Positions 28,619 to 37,557 are shown, counted from the first letter of the stretch. The stretch is DNA of 64,000 nucleotides from Calothrix sp. PCC 7716 (GCF_019977735.1 NZ_AP025018.1:2914001-2978000); one strand, 5' to 3'. Made by a program: numbers and translations. The notes: generated by a model from the letters alone, not told the origin.

Positions 28619-29257
28619 ATGGTACAAACAATCCAAGCGCGCGATATAAGTCTTTACGATTTAGAAGAAAAATTTGGCTTAGAATTAATTAACGACCCTA
28701 ACTTTTTCACAGAATGGGTAGATAACTTACCAACGCTAGTAGAAGAAGAAAAACTAGCATTAGAACGAATTAAAAGCAACTACTTGAATTTAACAAAACG
28801 GCGCCCAATGTCAGAAGAAGCCGTTAAAATGGTAGTACTATCAAGGTTACTAGACCTAGCCGGATTATATCAGGCACCTTACGAAATCGAAACAGAAACC
28901 TCCACTCAAATATCTGCTGAAGATGAAGGTGTTATAGTTAAAGGCAATATAGATGTTTTAGTTATACAAAAGCGTCTCTGGGTTTTGGTAATAGAATCAA
29001 AAAGCACCAAATTTGACGTAATAACAGCATTACCCCAAGCATTAGCTTACATGCTTGACACTCCCAATATTGAAAAGCCTACTTTTGGTTTACTGCTTAA
29101 CGGTAGAGAATTTGTCTTTATAAAATTGATTAAACAAGAACAACCAAAATATGCTCGTTCTTATGCCTTATCAATAGAAAAAGAAGATGAACTACAACAG
29201 GTATTAACCATATTAAAACGTTTAGGTGAATTGATAGTAAGTGCAACGGATTATTAA
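28619..29257 (+). CDS. restriction-endonuclease-like protein (HsdR N-terminal type)
   Basis: About 212 residues. An N-terminal helical part (ISLYDLEEKFGLELINDPNF) precedes a PD-(D/E)xK-like nuclease core: GNIDVLVIQKRLWVLVIESK has the D...ExK spacing, then TPNIEKPTFGLLLNGREFVFIKL. Cyanobacterial genomes carry many such stand-alone proteins, often annotated as type I restriction subunit R, without hsdM or hsdS nearby, as here. Their function is unknown. ATG 28619 is preferred over a GTG two codons upstream. A 43-codon fragment at 37.4-37.6 kb has the same N-terminal motif and is likely a decayed paralogue. Confidence 0.65.
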   Translation: MVQTIQARDISLYDLEEKFGLELINDPNFFTEWVDNLPTLVEEEKLALERIKSNYLNLTKRRPMSEEAVKMVVLSRLLDLAGLYQAPYEIETETSTQISAEDEGVIVKGNIDVLVIQKRLWVLVIESKSTKFDVITALPQALAYMLDTPNIEKPTFGLLLNGREFVFIKLIKQEQPKYARSYALSIEKEDELQQVLTILKRLGELIVSATDY

Positions 29258-29325
29258 CAGATGTAACGGATGGTTTATTTCTCTATCCGTTACATCCGTT
29301 CTATCCGTCGCAAATATCCGCTACA
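29258..29325. repeat. ATCCGTTACATCCGTT dyad repeat
   Basis: GATGTAACGGATGG and ATCCGTTACATCCG face each other between the convergent nuclease-like and crtI genes. Related copies lie at 37126-37183 and near 38117. Confidence 0.75.
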
Positions 29326-30767
29326 ATCTTACTAGAACTCAACACCCCAGGTATTCCCGCACCAGGATGAGTACCGGCACCAACAAAATACAAATTAGAA
29401 ATATTCTCACTTTGGTTATGGGGACGAAAATAAGCAGATTGAAACAAAGTAGGTTCAATAGAAAACGCGCTTCCCAAGTAGCTATTGAGGCTATCACGAA
29501 AATGCAAAGGGTCTATATAATGTTCCGTAACAATATGCTGCGACAAATCGGGTAAATATTTTTCTTCTAGATATTTAACTATCCTGTCACGAAAAGGTTT
29601 TGCCATTGTTTTCCAATCTACATCACCACCCAAGTGAGGTACAGGCGCCAACACATAAAAACAATCACAACCAGATGGCGCCAGCGAAGGGTCAGTAGCA
29701 GTAGGTCGATGCAAGTATAGCGAAAAATCATCAGGTAAGTATTTGCGCGTAAATATATCTTCAATCCAATCTCGATAGCGCTTACCCATCAGAATCTCAT
29801 GATGTGCCATATGTTCATATTGACGATTCGTACCAAAGTACAATACAAACAGCGACATTGAGTAGCGCAGGCTTTTAATTCTCTTATCGCTCCATTTCTT
29901 ACGGTACTTTGCTGGTATCAAATTTAAATATGTAAAAGCGACATCAGCATTACTAACAACAGCTTCGGCGCCGATATACCCATGATTATTTGTATTTACA
30001 CCAGTCGCGCGCTTTGTTTTAGCATCAATAACTATTTCTGTAACTTCTGTATTCAGTAAAACCTTACCACCAATATCAACAAACAACCTTCCTAAACCGT
30101 CAACCAATGCTCCCGTACCACCCATCGCAAACCAAATACCAAAAGCCTGCTCCAGCTTATGAATCATCGCATAAATCGAAGTACTTTGAAAAGGGTTGCC
30201 ACCAATTAATAACGGATGAAAGCTAAATACCTGTCGTAGTCGCTCATCTTGAATATATTGATTAACAAACCCTGCTACCGATTTAAAAGACTGTAACTCC
30301 ACCATATCAGGCGCCACCTTCACCATATCAGTAATACTACCGAAAGGCTTAGTCATTAAAGGCAAACCCTTATTAAAAACAGCTTGACTAGCTTGATAAA
30401 AACGTTCGTAACCAACTACATCATTCGGGTTAAACGCGCGAATTTGTTCAATTAGATAATCAGCGTCGTTGTTATAGTGAAAAACAGAACCATCTTCAAA
30501 GCGAATATTATAGAACGGGTTGAGTTGCACAAGCTTGACGTAATTTTCCATCGGTTTACCCGACACATCAAACAGTTCTTCAATTAACCACGGCGCCGTA
30601 ATAATAGTAGGGCCACCATCAAATTTAAATCCGGAAAGCTCATATACATAAGCACGTCCCCCTAACTTATCACGTTTATCAATCAACGTAACTTGATGCC
30701 CACTTGCTTGTAAACGTATCGCTGTGGCTATTCCACCAAACCCGGCACCTATCACTACAATATTCAT
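29301..30767 (-). CDS. crtI: CrtI-type phytoene desaturase
   Basis: A 488-residue FAD enzyme. The N-terminal dinucleotide-binding motif is VIGAGFGGIATAIRL, followed by GGRAYVYELSGFKFDGGPTI. Inner blocks (NPFYNIRFEDGSVF, FSFHPLLIGGNPF, GGTGALVDGLGRLF) and the C-terminal VGAGTHPGAGIPGVL match bacterial CrtI closely, much as in Pantoea. CrtI converts phytoene to lycopene in one enzyme. Most cyanobacteria use the CrtP-CrtQ-CrtH route, so this gene is probably a horizontal acquisition or a diverged relative acting on another carotenoid. No crtB or other carotenoid gene adjoins it. The exact product cannot be told from sequence. Confidence 0.85.
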   Translation of the reverse strand: MNIVVIGAGFGGIATAIRLQASGHQVTLIDKRDKLGGRAYVYELSGFKFDGGPTIITAPWLIEELFDVSGKPMENYVKLVQLNPFYNIRFEDGSVFHYNNDADYLIEQIRAFNPNDVVGYERFYQASQAVFNKGLPLMTKPFGSITDMVKVAPDMVELQSFKSVAGFVNQYIQDERLRQVFSFHPLLIGGNPFQSTSIYAMIHKLEQAFGIWFAMGGTGALVDGLGRLFVDIGGKVLLNTEVTEIVIDAKTKRATGVNTNNHGYIGAEAVVSNADVAFTYLNLIPAKYRKKWSDKRIKSLRYSMSLFVLYFGTNRQYEHMAHHEILMGKRYRDWIEDIFTRKYLPDDFSLYLHRPTATDPSLAPSGCDCFYVLAPVPHLGGDVDWKTMAKPFRDRIVKYLEEKYLPDLSQHIVTEHYIDPLHFRDSLNSYLGSAFSIEPTLFQSAYFRPHNQSENISNLYFVGAGTHPGAGIPGVLSSSKIVADICDG

Positions 30768-30890
30768 TGATTACTTGTACCTACACCCAACCTATAATTT
30801 CATTATTACTCAATGAATGACCTATGATGCTCTCGTTGAAGTGAAAATAGCTATCATATAATATATTTTGTAAATACCTTAAGCAGCTGT

Positions 30891-31133
30891 ATGCAAACAA
30901 TCGCAACAAAAGTCAATGTTAGTGAAGACCACAAATTAACAATTCAGCTACCTACTAACATTCCGGCAGGTGAGTACGAGGTCGTTTTGGTTTTAAACAA
31001 TTCTTCACCTCAGCCTTCTGTAGAAGCATTGATTGCCGAAGCACAAGCTCTTGTACGTCAGTTTGTTCCCGCCGAACGTTCGCTCGCAACAGAACTTATT
31101 AACGAACGTAGAGAGGAAGGTCTCTGTGAGTGA
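30891..31133 (+). CDS. antitoxin-like partner of PIN protein
   Basis: An 80-residue protein. The N-terminal half is a predicted beta strand pattern with IQLPTNIPAGEYEVVLVL, and the C-terminal half is helical and charged (VEALIAEAQALVRQF, ELINERREEGLCE). That is the layout of short antitoxins, in which a DNA-binding or dimer part is followed by a toxin-clamping tail. Its stop overlaps the GTG start of the PIN gene (GTGAGTGA), so the two are translationally coupled. Assignment as antitoxin rests on that overlap and on size; I do not recognise a standard antitoxin fold. Confidence 0.7.
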   Translation: MQTIATKVNVSEDHKLTIQLPTNIPAGEYEVVLVLNNSSPQPSVEALIAEAQALVRQFVPAERSLATELINERREEGLCE

Positions 31134-31509
31134 GGTAGTTTTGGATGCTTCTGCTGTTTTAGCTCTTCTTAAGCAGGAGACAGGTAGCGAGCAAGTAGCT
31201 ACTTACATACCACAAGCAGCAATTAGTTCTGTAAATTATTCAGAAGTTGTTGCTAAACTCGCAGACGCTGGTGTGCCAGAATTAACAGTTCAAAAAATTC
31301 TTGGTAACTTAAATCTTGAAGTTATTGCTTTTGATTTAGAACAAGCAATAAAAGCAGGAATGCTTAGACCTTTGACAAAGATTATTGGGTTATCGTTTGG
31401 AGATAGGGCTTGTCTTGGGTTAGGGCTTTTCCTTAGTCAACCAGTTATAACGGCAGACCGTCAATGGCAAAACCTTAATCTAGGTATTAATATACAAGTT
31501 ATACGTTAG
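31126..31509 (+). CDS. vapC: PIN-domain toxin, VapC-like
   Basis: About 127 residues from GTG 31126, with a good ribosome binding site (GAGGAAGG) just upstream. The PIN acidic residues appear in order: VVLDASAVLALLKQE (first Asp), SSVNYSEVVAKL (Glu), LSFGDRACLGLGL (Asp), and VITADRQW (last Asp). VapC toxins are ribonucleases that cut tRNA or rRNA and are held in check by the upstream partner. The frame is open further upstream inside the antitoxin gene, but the coupled GTG is the natural start. Confidence 0.88.
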   Translation: MSEVVLDASAVLALLKQETGSEQVATYIPQAAISSVNYSEVVAKLADAGVPELTVQKILGNLNLEVIAFDLEQAIKAGMLRPLTKIIGLSFGDRACLGLGLFLSQPVITADRQWQNLNLGINIQVIR

Positions 31510-31543
31510 TCATCGATTTTGTAATTAAATATTCTATAATCTC

Positions 31544-31810
31544 CTAAAAATCCTGATTTATTTCCCAATCATCTGGGGAAATAGCAGGTTCCGACGGGTC
31601 TGCCAAATAAGAATATGGTCGCATTTCTCCAAGAGGATTAATTGGATATTCAGCTTGGGTTTCCGAATTGCTAATTTCACCAAACCTTTCTTGGATACTT
31701 TCTCTCAACAGTGAGGAAGCTAACTCTTCTATAGACATTTCATTTAAAGCAGCGGCTTGAATTAGAGATTTTTGAGTTGCTTGATTAATATAAACATTAA
31801 TACCAATCAT
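31544..31810 (-). CDS. ribbon-helix-helix-like small protein, possible orphan antitoxin
   Basis: An 88-residue frame convergent with the PIN gene. The N-terminus (MIGINVYINQATQKSLIQAAALNEMSIEE) has the beta-strand, helix, turn, helix pattern of CopG/MetJ-type repressors. The C-terminal part (NPLGEMRPYSYLADPSEPAISPDDW) is Pro- and acid-rich and lacks known motifs. No toxin gene follows it; the next sequence is P450 debris. It could be a leftover antitoxin or an independent repressor. Confidence 0.5.
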   Translation of the reverse strand: MIGINVYINQATQKSLIQAAALNEMSIEELASSLLRESIQERFGEISNSETQAEYPINPLGEMRPYSYLADPSEPAISPDDWEINQDF

Positions 31811-31911
31811 AGTTAGACTACTCTAATTTTCTATATTATACCAGATATTATTAGCAAAAGTTAGAGATGCGTATTTTGGGAAAATACGCCATAATTTTCT
31901 GAGTCCACCTA

Positions 31912-32411
31912 TTAATTCATCAAATTGACCATTTCACGCACGTTACCATGTACACCACCTACACCTTGATTAAATTGACGGTCTTGTTTATGAACTTTCA
32001 TAAACATTCCATTTTCAGGCGCCATCACAATTAAACCTTTGCCATTTATTGGTTTTTCTGTAATTAATTGCAAGCGATAACGCATTAGTAGCATTGCTAA
32101 AACAATTTTGATTTCCATTATCGCAAACCCGGCGCCGATACAAATGCGTGACCCTGCACTAAAAGAGTTATACTCATACATTGTTGGTTGAATTGTTTCC
32201 CAACGTTGAGGATTAAAGCGTTCTGGTTCAGGATAAATTTCTGGCATGTGGTGTGTCTGATAAATACTCACAAATACCTCTGTTCCTACAGGTAATTCGT
32301 ATCCACCCAAAGTGGTTGGTTGTGAGGTGACGCGACCGTTCCAAGGTATTGCTACACCGGAGCAACACGTGGGCCAGGTACCGTTAATTTGGACTTGGTA
32401 ATTGTAATCAT
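31912..32411 (-). pseudogene. cytochrome P450 remnant B
   Basis: Starts with MITITKSKLTVPGPRVAPV, the N-terminus of a CYP110-like P450, then hits a stop. Shifting frame, the sequence jumps straight to the region after the K helix (CSGVAIPWNGRVTSQPTTLGG), missing roughly 300 residues. The remainder is a good P450 C-terminus: FNPQRW, then the haem-binding FSAGSRICIGAGFA with the axial Cys. The I helix and the ExxR motif are gone, so no active enzyme can result. The last codons are closely similar to the end of remnant A just upstream. Confidence 0.85.
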
Positions 32412-32420
32412 TATCTTAAA

Positions 32421-33287
32421 TTATTTCACTAAATCGACCATTTCACAAACACCAAGGTGTCCAAGCAACTCATCATCAGTTAGCGTCACACCAGTTTCTG
32501 CATCCCTAGCTTGAATAAGCATTGAGAGAATATCAACTTTATCAATACCATTACGCTTTTGCTGAATAATACCCCGCATAGTGCTATCGAGTTCAACCAT
32601 ACCGTTAAGCAGTCTATGGTAAGGAAAACCAGGGATATCAAACGGAAGAGCAAGAACTTCTCGACTTGCAAATTTACCAAAAACTTCTTTCAACAGCGTT
32701 GCAAACCTGCCACCATTTTGACTAAAATCCATTCCAAATAAGGTTTTAGTGGCAATACGCATTGTTAGGTGTCGCATCAAATCAAGAATATCTACAACCT
32801 CACCAACCTGTAGTTTTTCAAGCTCAGATTGAGTAATTACTACCATATCGTCGCGGTAAGCTTCGATACGTGACTTGTGAAAAGCAGGCATTAAAAGTTG
32901 TCGGTGTTGACGATGGTCGGCGCCGTTAACACCAAATAACCCAACCAGAAAATGTCTAAAAGGTTGAGTATGCGCTGAGTCATTCCGCTTGCCGTAAATA
33001 TGTCCAGTCAGAGGACACTTATGATAGATATCATGCTGGCTAGTTACTTCCCGAACAGCCTCGGCGCCTTTAGCTAACACCGTACCAGGACAATTAGGAT
33101 ATGGCTAATATACATTAGTACCACCACCTTCAGCCAAAGCAACAACCGAACCGTACTTTTCAAACAACCGACTCGACAACTTAATAGAGTCGCCAACAAA
33201 ATTTAAAACCTGACTAATATGTCCGAACAGTGGAGACACACGCGCGCCAGGTACTGTTATTTTTCGCTCAATGGTATTTGCAATCAT
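32421..33287 (-). pseudogene. cytochrome P450 remnant A
   Basis: The N-terminal part is P450-like (ITVPGARVSPLFGHISQVL, GSVVALAEGGGTNVY). It is broken by an in-frame TAG at 33105-33107, after which the same frame continues with PYPNCPGTVLAKGAEAV. The C helix region is present (GADHRQHRQLLMPAFHKSR). After LTDDELLGHLG, where the I helix should begin, the sequence joins directly to VCEMVDLVK and a stop. This last piece matches the final codons of remnant B, so an internal deletion removed the I helix, ExxR and haem-binding Cys. Ten bases separate A from B: they were tandem paralogues. Confidence 0.85.
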
Positions 33288-33513
33288 GATATATATTTTA
33301 CAATTTTGTTCGCTACAGATTTAAAGCCATACAAATAAATCTGTTTTAGGAGGCGCCAAAGCTCCATTCAATATGATATTTATAAGTATGGAACGTAACA
33401 TTAATGTATTTATAGTTGCATTTGCAGAGAAAATATATTTAGAATAAAAAGAGTATGGAATGCTCTAATTCGACGTTGTAGTTAAACTTATACTTATACC
33501 CTATGTATAAAAA

Positions 33514-34041
33514 ATGCAGTACTTAACCTTGGATAGCAAGCATTTACTCACGCAGCTAAGTTCATTATCTAGCTTGCGCTGCTTGGCTACAATTGCTTGT
33601 GTATTAGCAGCTACCTTATTAGCATCTTGCGACAATGCGGTTGACTCACAAGATAATGTAATTTCCTCAAGAGAAGTACCTCAAGTAGTTCAAAGTGCTT
33701 TCGCAAAGAAATATCCAGGTAAAACACCTAACTGGGAATTACAACCTTATGGTTATGAAGCTGTTTTCATTGAAAATGGCATAGAATACGAAGCAGAGTA
33801 CTCATCTAATGGTCAATGGTTAGAAACAGAGTACGAGCTAACATCAGATAATGGCTTTTCCGAAGTAGTGCTTGATAAAGTTAGAGCGCAATACCCAAGC
33901 GGTACAATTAAAAAGCGAGAGATTGAAATTACACCGCAAGGTATTTTTTACGAAGTGGAAGTTGTAAATAATGGTAACGAAGTTGAATTATATTTTGATG
34001 GTCGCGGAAACAGGGCGCCAAATTCTCATGAAGATGCTTAG
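33514..34041 (+). CDS. PepSY-like lipoprotein
   Basis: A 175-residue protein with a lipoprotein-type N-terminus (LAATLLASCDN, lipobox Cys near residue 46). Two PepSY-like repeats follow: VPQVVQSAFAKKYPGKTPNWELQPYGYEAVF and VVLDKVRAQYPSGTIKKREIEITPQG, each with the pattern of a helix plus beta strands found in the DUF2874/BLIP-like PepSY family. These are periplasmic or envelope proteins of poorly known function. No operon partner. A C/G-rich dyad repeat lies right after the stop. Confidence 0.75.
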   Translation: MQYLTLDSKHLLTQLSSLSSLRCLATIACVLAATLLASCDNAVDSQDNVISSREVPQVVQSAFAKKYPGKTPNWELQPYGYEAVFIENGIEYEAEYSSNGQWLETEYELTSDNGFSEVVLDKVRAQYPSGTIKKREIEITPQGIFYEVEVVNNGNEVELYFDGRGNRAPNSHEDA

Positions 34042-34164
34042 ATCCCCCCTAACCCCCCTTGATAAGGGGGGGACAAGAAAAAATATTTTTACCTCCTTAA
34101 TCTTAATAAACGCATAAAAAGAGCATTTATAGCCCCCCTTCCACGCGGGGGGTTGGGGGGATTA
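34042..34164. repeat. two C/G-rich dyads
   Basis: CCCCCCTTGATAAGGGGGGG near 34053 and CCCCCCTTCCACGCGGGGGG near 34131, between the convergent PepSY-like and M28 genes; they may double as terminators. Confidence 0.8.
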
Positions 34165-34167
34165 AAA

Positions 34168-35190
34168 TTATTCAACGAGCTTATTGATAACCTGCTCCAA
34201 GCCATAAACAACTCGGCTTAACCTTCCATAATCAATTTTATCAGGAGTATCTTCTTGAGTATGATAATAAGGATAGCGGAAAGGAGCAGTATCAGTAACC
34301 ATTAAACCGTTGTATCCTTGTTGCCAAAATGACCACTGGTCAGACCATCCCACACCAGGAATTTGTGCTGGTAAAGCGGCGCCTTGAGAAGGAAACTTCG
34401 CATTGCTACGGAACATTTTTATAACATCTTTCACAAACCCACTTGATTTAACATTACCAATAAAAGCAATAAAATTTCCTGTAGAAGGATATATATAGTT
34501 AAGCGGGAAAGGGTACTTTTGAGTATTCTCCCTATCTGAGAAATATCCCATTGTTTCCAAGCTCAACATAGCGACAATATTTTCCTGATGTTCTTTACAA
34601 CGCTTGGCATAAACCAAGCTACCCATATTATCCGTCCAGAAAAAAGGCGGTTCTTCATTGACAAACTCAACAAACCGCAATGTACGACTAGGCTTTTTAT
34701 CTACAAAGCGGCGCCCAAGTTCCAGAACAGCAGCAGCACCCGAACCATTATCATTGGCGCCATCACTTGAAAAGGCTGAGTCGTAGTGGGCGCCGATAAT
34801 TACTATTTCGTTTGGAAGTTTTAAACCGCGTATTTCGACTTCTAAATTAGAATAAGTTTGATTATCGATATTATATTTTTGTTCGCTAACTGTATATCCA
34901 GCATTTTGAAACTCTGATTTTAAGAAGCTTGCTGTTGCTTGGAGATTCTCATAATAACTATAATTACGCTTTCCAATATTGGCGCCTATAATTTGAATAT
35001 CTTTTTGTACAGATTCTTGAAGGGCTGTTTCGCTTGCAGATAGTGGTGATAGCTCACCTTGATAGCTTTTTCCGGGCATTTGGAAAAGAGTAAACCAAAG
35101 CCAGGTAATAGATATGATGAGAAATGCGGCTAGATAGCTAAGTCTAATTAATACCGCGCGGTTGATGAGTTTAATTTGTTTTTCTTTCAT
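34168..35190 (-). CDS. M28-family metallopeptidase, membrane-anchored
   Basis: A 340-residue protein with an N-terminal anchor (LSYLAAFLIISITWLWF). The catalytic domain has the zinc and catalytic motifs of M28 aminopeptidases: GAHYDSAF (His ligand, Asp), GANDNGSGAAAVLELGR (bridging Asp), FVNEEPPFF (catalytic Glu pair), LETMGYFSD and, near the end, YYHTQEDTPDKI (His ligand). All key residues are visible, so it should be active, facing the periplasm. Substrate unknown. No operon partner. Confidence 0.9.
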   Translation of the reverse strand: MKEKQIKLINRAVLIRLSYLAAFLIISITWLWFTLFQMPGKSYQGELSPLSASETALQESVQKDIQIIGANIGKRNYSYYENLQATASFLKSEFQNAGYTVSEQKYNIDNQTYSNLEVEIRGLKLPNEIVIIGAHYDSAFSSDGANDNGSGAAAVLELGRRFVDKKPSRTLRFVEFVNEEPPFFWTDNMGSLVYAKRCKEHQENIVAMLSLETMGYFSDRENTQKYPFPLNYIYPSTGNFIAFIGNVKSSGFVKDVIKMFRSNAKFPSQGAALPAQIPGVGWSDQWSFWQQGYNGLMVTDTAPFRYPYYHTQEDTPDKIDYGRLSRVVYGLEQVINKLVE

Positions 35191-35388
35191 GTTTTTAGCT
35201 CAAGATTTAAATGCCTTGCTAAGATTGGTATTTATGGTAGTCCAATCATTTGCTTATTGCTTATGTTTTTAGAGGCGGGCAAGGATGCCCGCTCCACAAG
35301 AGAGTATCAGAAGATTTCAGCCAGCAAACGCGCGCTATACTAATGTACATAACACACTCTCTTTCAATCATTCATAATTAAGCACAAA

Positions 35389-36570
35389 ATGATATTACAT
35401 TTCTTGAAAAAGGCAATATCTTTAATTGTGACTGTCTTCATACTTCTCAATATTTCGGCGCCAGCATTTGCTTTAACTATTCAAGAAGTTCCTAACCCTC
35501 GCGCTGTTTACGGTGGTTGGGTGACAGATATGGCAAATATTCTTACTTCAGAAGATAAAAGTACAATAAATCAAATCATCTCTGAATACGAAAGGAAAAC
35601 TGGTACTGAAATTGCTGTAGTGACAGTTGAAGATACTTCACCAAGCTTGACTCCTAGATATTTTGCAACGCAATTATTTAAATATTGGAGAGTTGGTAAA
35701 AAGAACATTAATAACGGCATATTGTTTTTAGTATCTCAAGCAGAACGAAGGGTAGAAATCATTACTGGCTACGGTATTGAAGCTATACTGCCGAACTATA
35801 AAGTCAAGCGGATTATTAACTCTAAAATCATTCCTTTATTCAAACTGCACAATTTTTCTGAAGGAACTTTGATTGGTACACAAGCGTTGATTCAAGCTTT
35901 ATCAGAAGAGAACACTTTTACTGCTGTGTACATTAAGCCTAAAATAGCTGGTAGCAAAGTAACTCATCCTGAATATATATTTTTCGCACTGCTGGCAGGA
36001 TTAGTTATTGCTGTTTCTTCTATTATTACACTTGCTTTGCGTCCACTTCGTCTGGCGCCGTCTGGCAAATCTCGTGTATATGATGGTACAAAAAATGGCG
36101 CCGCAAAATGTAGTGAATGTGGTCAGCAAATGCAAAAGCTTGACGAAAAATCTTTAGTTTCATATTTAAATCAACCAGAACAAGTAGCTCAAAATTTAGG
36201 TAGTGTAAGCTTTGAGGGTTGGAGATGTCCACAATGCCACCCAGAAGTTCCTGCAACAGGAATCCATCTCCGTGCATATGTACTAAATAACAGGAAATTT
36301 ATTAATTGTCCGAATTGTGAAGAATTAACTGTTCAGCGTAAATACAAAATTATAAAGCCTGCCACTATAGCGAAAAAAGGTGAAGAGTCAGTAACAGAAA
36401 AGTGTAATTGTTGTACTTACTCTCATACAACAATTCACCCAATACCTAAAATAGGGCAATACAGTTCAAATGGTTCTACTGATGGGGGAATAGGTGGAGG
36501 CAGTTGGGGAGATAGCGGTGGTTTCGGTGGTGGAGACTGTGGAGGTGGTGGTGATGGTGGAGGATGGTAA
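35389..36570 (+). CDS. TPM-domain protein with zinc-ribbon region and Gly-rich tail
   Basis: A 393-residue protein: signal peptide (LIVTVFILLNISAPAFA), TPM domain (about 40-180: YGGWVTDMANILTSED, GTEIAVVTVEDTSP, INNGILFLVSQAERRVEIITGYGIE), a membrane helix near 205-225, then Cys pairs CSECGQQM, CPQCHPE, CPNCEEL and CNCC. It ends in a Gly-rich tail (GGGSWGDSGG and on). The same order occurs in the YgcG family; a plant relative, TLP18.3, works in photosystem II repair. The cysteine pairs suggest zinc ribbons on the far side of the membrane. Stand-alone gene. Confidence 0.85.
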   Translation: MILHFLKKAISLIVTVFILLNISAPAFALTIQEVPNPRAVYGGWVTDMANILTSEDKSTINQIISEYERKTGTEIAVVTVEDTSPSLTPRYFATQLFKYWRVGKKNINNGILFLVSQAERRVEIITGYGIEAILPNYKVKRIINSKIIPLFKLHNFSEGTLIGTQALIQALSEENTFTAVYIKPKIAGSKVTHPEYIFFALLAGLVIAVSSIITLALRPLRLAPSGKSRVYDGTKNGAAKCSECGQQMQKLDEKSLVSYLNQPEQVAQNLGSVSFEGWRCPQCHPEVPATGIHLRAYVLNNRKFINCPNCEELTVQRKYKIIKPATIAKKGEESVTEKCNCCTYSHTTIHPIPKIGQYSSNGSTDGGIGGGSWGDSGGFGGGDCGGGGDGGGW

Positions 36571-36601
36571 TGTAATAAAATAAAGGTATGCCATAAAGTA
36601 A

Positions 36602-37123
36602 AATCACAAAACTAACCTGGCGCCGCAAATACTAGCTGCTCGTTTATCTGGTAAAAAGTTATTTGATGCAATAACTCCCGCTTTGGCTAAAGACCTTTAC
36701 ATACCAATTTCTCGCGAACAAGGAGAATATCTTTATTTAACCGCACGTGCAATCGGCGCCAAGCGAGTAGTAGAATTTGGAACATCCTTTGGTGTGTCTA
36801 CAATATATTTAGCTGCTGCCCTACAAGATAATCAAGGAGAAATCGTAATTGGAAGCGAACTAGAACCAGCAAAACATCAGCGTGCAACAGCAAACCTCGC
36901 TTCATCAGGTTTAAGTGATATTGTAGATATCCGTTTAGGCAATGCTCTAGATACACTTCAAAATATACCCGAACCCATAGATTTAGTACTATTGGATGGA
37001 TGGAAATATTTATATATTCCTGTTTTAGAATTACTTAAACCAAAACTACGAAAAGGCACCGTCGTTTTCGCCGTTAAAAATGGGAGGAGGTATGGAGTAT
37101 TCGTGCTACCTTTTGTAGAGTAA
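36602..37123 (+). pseudogene. truncated SAM-dependent O-methyltransferase
   Basis: Open frame without a usable ATG; a stop at 36599 closes it upstream and the first candidate is a TTG at 36683. The body is a clear class I methyltransferase: RVVEFGTSFGVSTIYLAAAL (SAM-binding motif I), IVIGSELEP, IVDIRLGNALDTL and PIDLVLLDGWKYLYI. After GTVVFA, where homologues continue with an Asp-Asn and about 40 more residues, the sequence reads VKNGRRYGVFVLPFVE and stops, which looks like a frameshift. Both ends are therefore damaged. It may still be expressed from TTG 36683 but is probably decaying. Confidence 0.6.
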
Positions 37124-37125
37124 CG

Positions 37126-37183
37126 TAGTAATGTAGCGGATACCACTAAAAATTTAGTCGCTATATCCGCCGCATTACTAATT
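37126..37183. repeat. dyad repeat, TAGTAATG..CATTACTA
   Basis: TAGTAATGTAGCGGATA and TATCCGCCGCATTACTA face each other around a 24-base loop. Member of the same family as 29258-29325. The rest of 37184-37382 shows nothing recognisable. Confidence 0.75.
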
Positions 37184-37382
37184 ACAAACTGCTTGTTCTG
37201 TATACACAGCTATCTATGCTTGGGTAAATCTATCTATCAACTCTTCGCGTGATAATTGTGTCTTTTTTCATGTATAAATTAGAGTCAGTTCGTTTGTTTG
37301 TTTGTAAATAATTAATTAAATTTTTGATAACTCTCTGAAATTAGATGTTTAAGCTTTTTGTAATAATTAATTATACTCAAAA

Positions 37383-37423
37383 TTCCTAGAGGATAAATTA
37401 GGCACGTATATATCCTCTAGGAA
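37383..37423 (-). terminator. 13-bp perfect hairpin
   Basis: TTCCTAGAGGATA at 37383-37395 pairs perfectly with TATCCTCTAGGAA at 37411-37423; read on the minus strand it is followed by ATTTTG. It lies two bases past the stop of the minus-strand gene fragment, where a terminator would be. Confidence 0.6.
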
Positions 37424-37425
37424 AA

Positions 37426-37557
37426 TCAGATTAAGGCGCCGAAAGTCTTATGTAAACCACATTCTGGAAAGAAAGAGTCATCTTGATTTTCTCGTAAGTT
37501 AAACTTTTTTTTAACTTCGTGCAAAGTAAGTTCGCTTGCTTGGACGACTTGCAACAT
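37426..37557 (-). pseudogene. N-terminal fragment of restriction-like nuclease paralogue
   Basis: A 43-codon frame from an ATG. VQASELTLHEVKKKFNL followed by DDSFFPE mirrors the start of the intact protein at 28619 (IQARDISLYDLEEKFGL, then DPNFFTE). After that, the text (CGLHKTFGALI) no longer fits, and the nuclease core is absent. A gene remnant cut off after its first exon-like segment; a small translated peptide is possible but unlikely to be functional. Confidence 0.6.
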
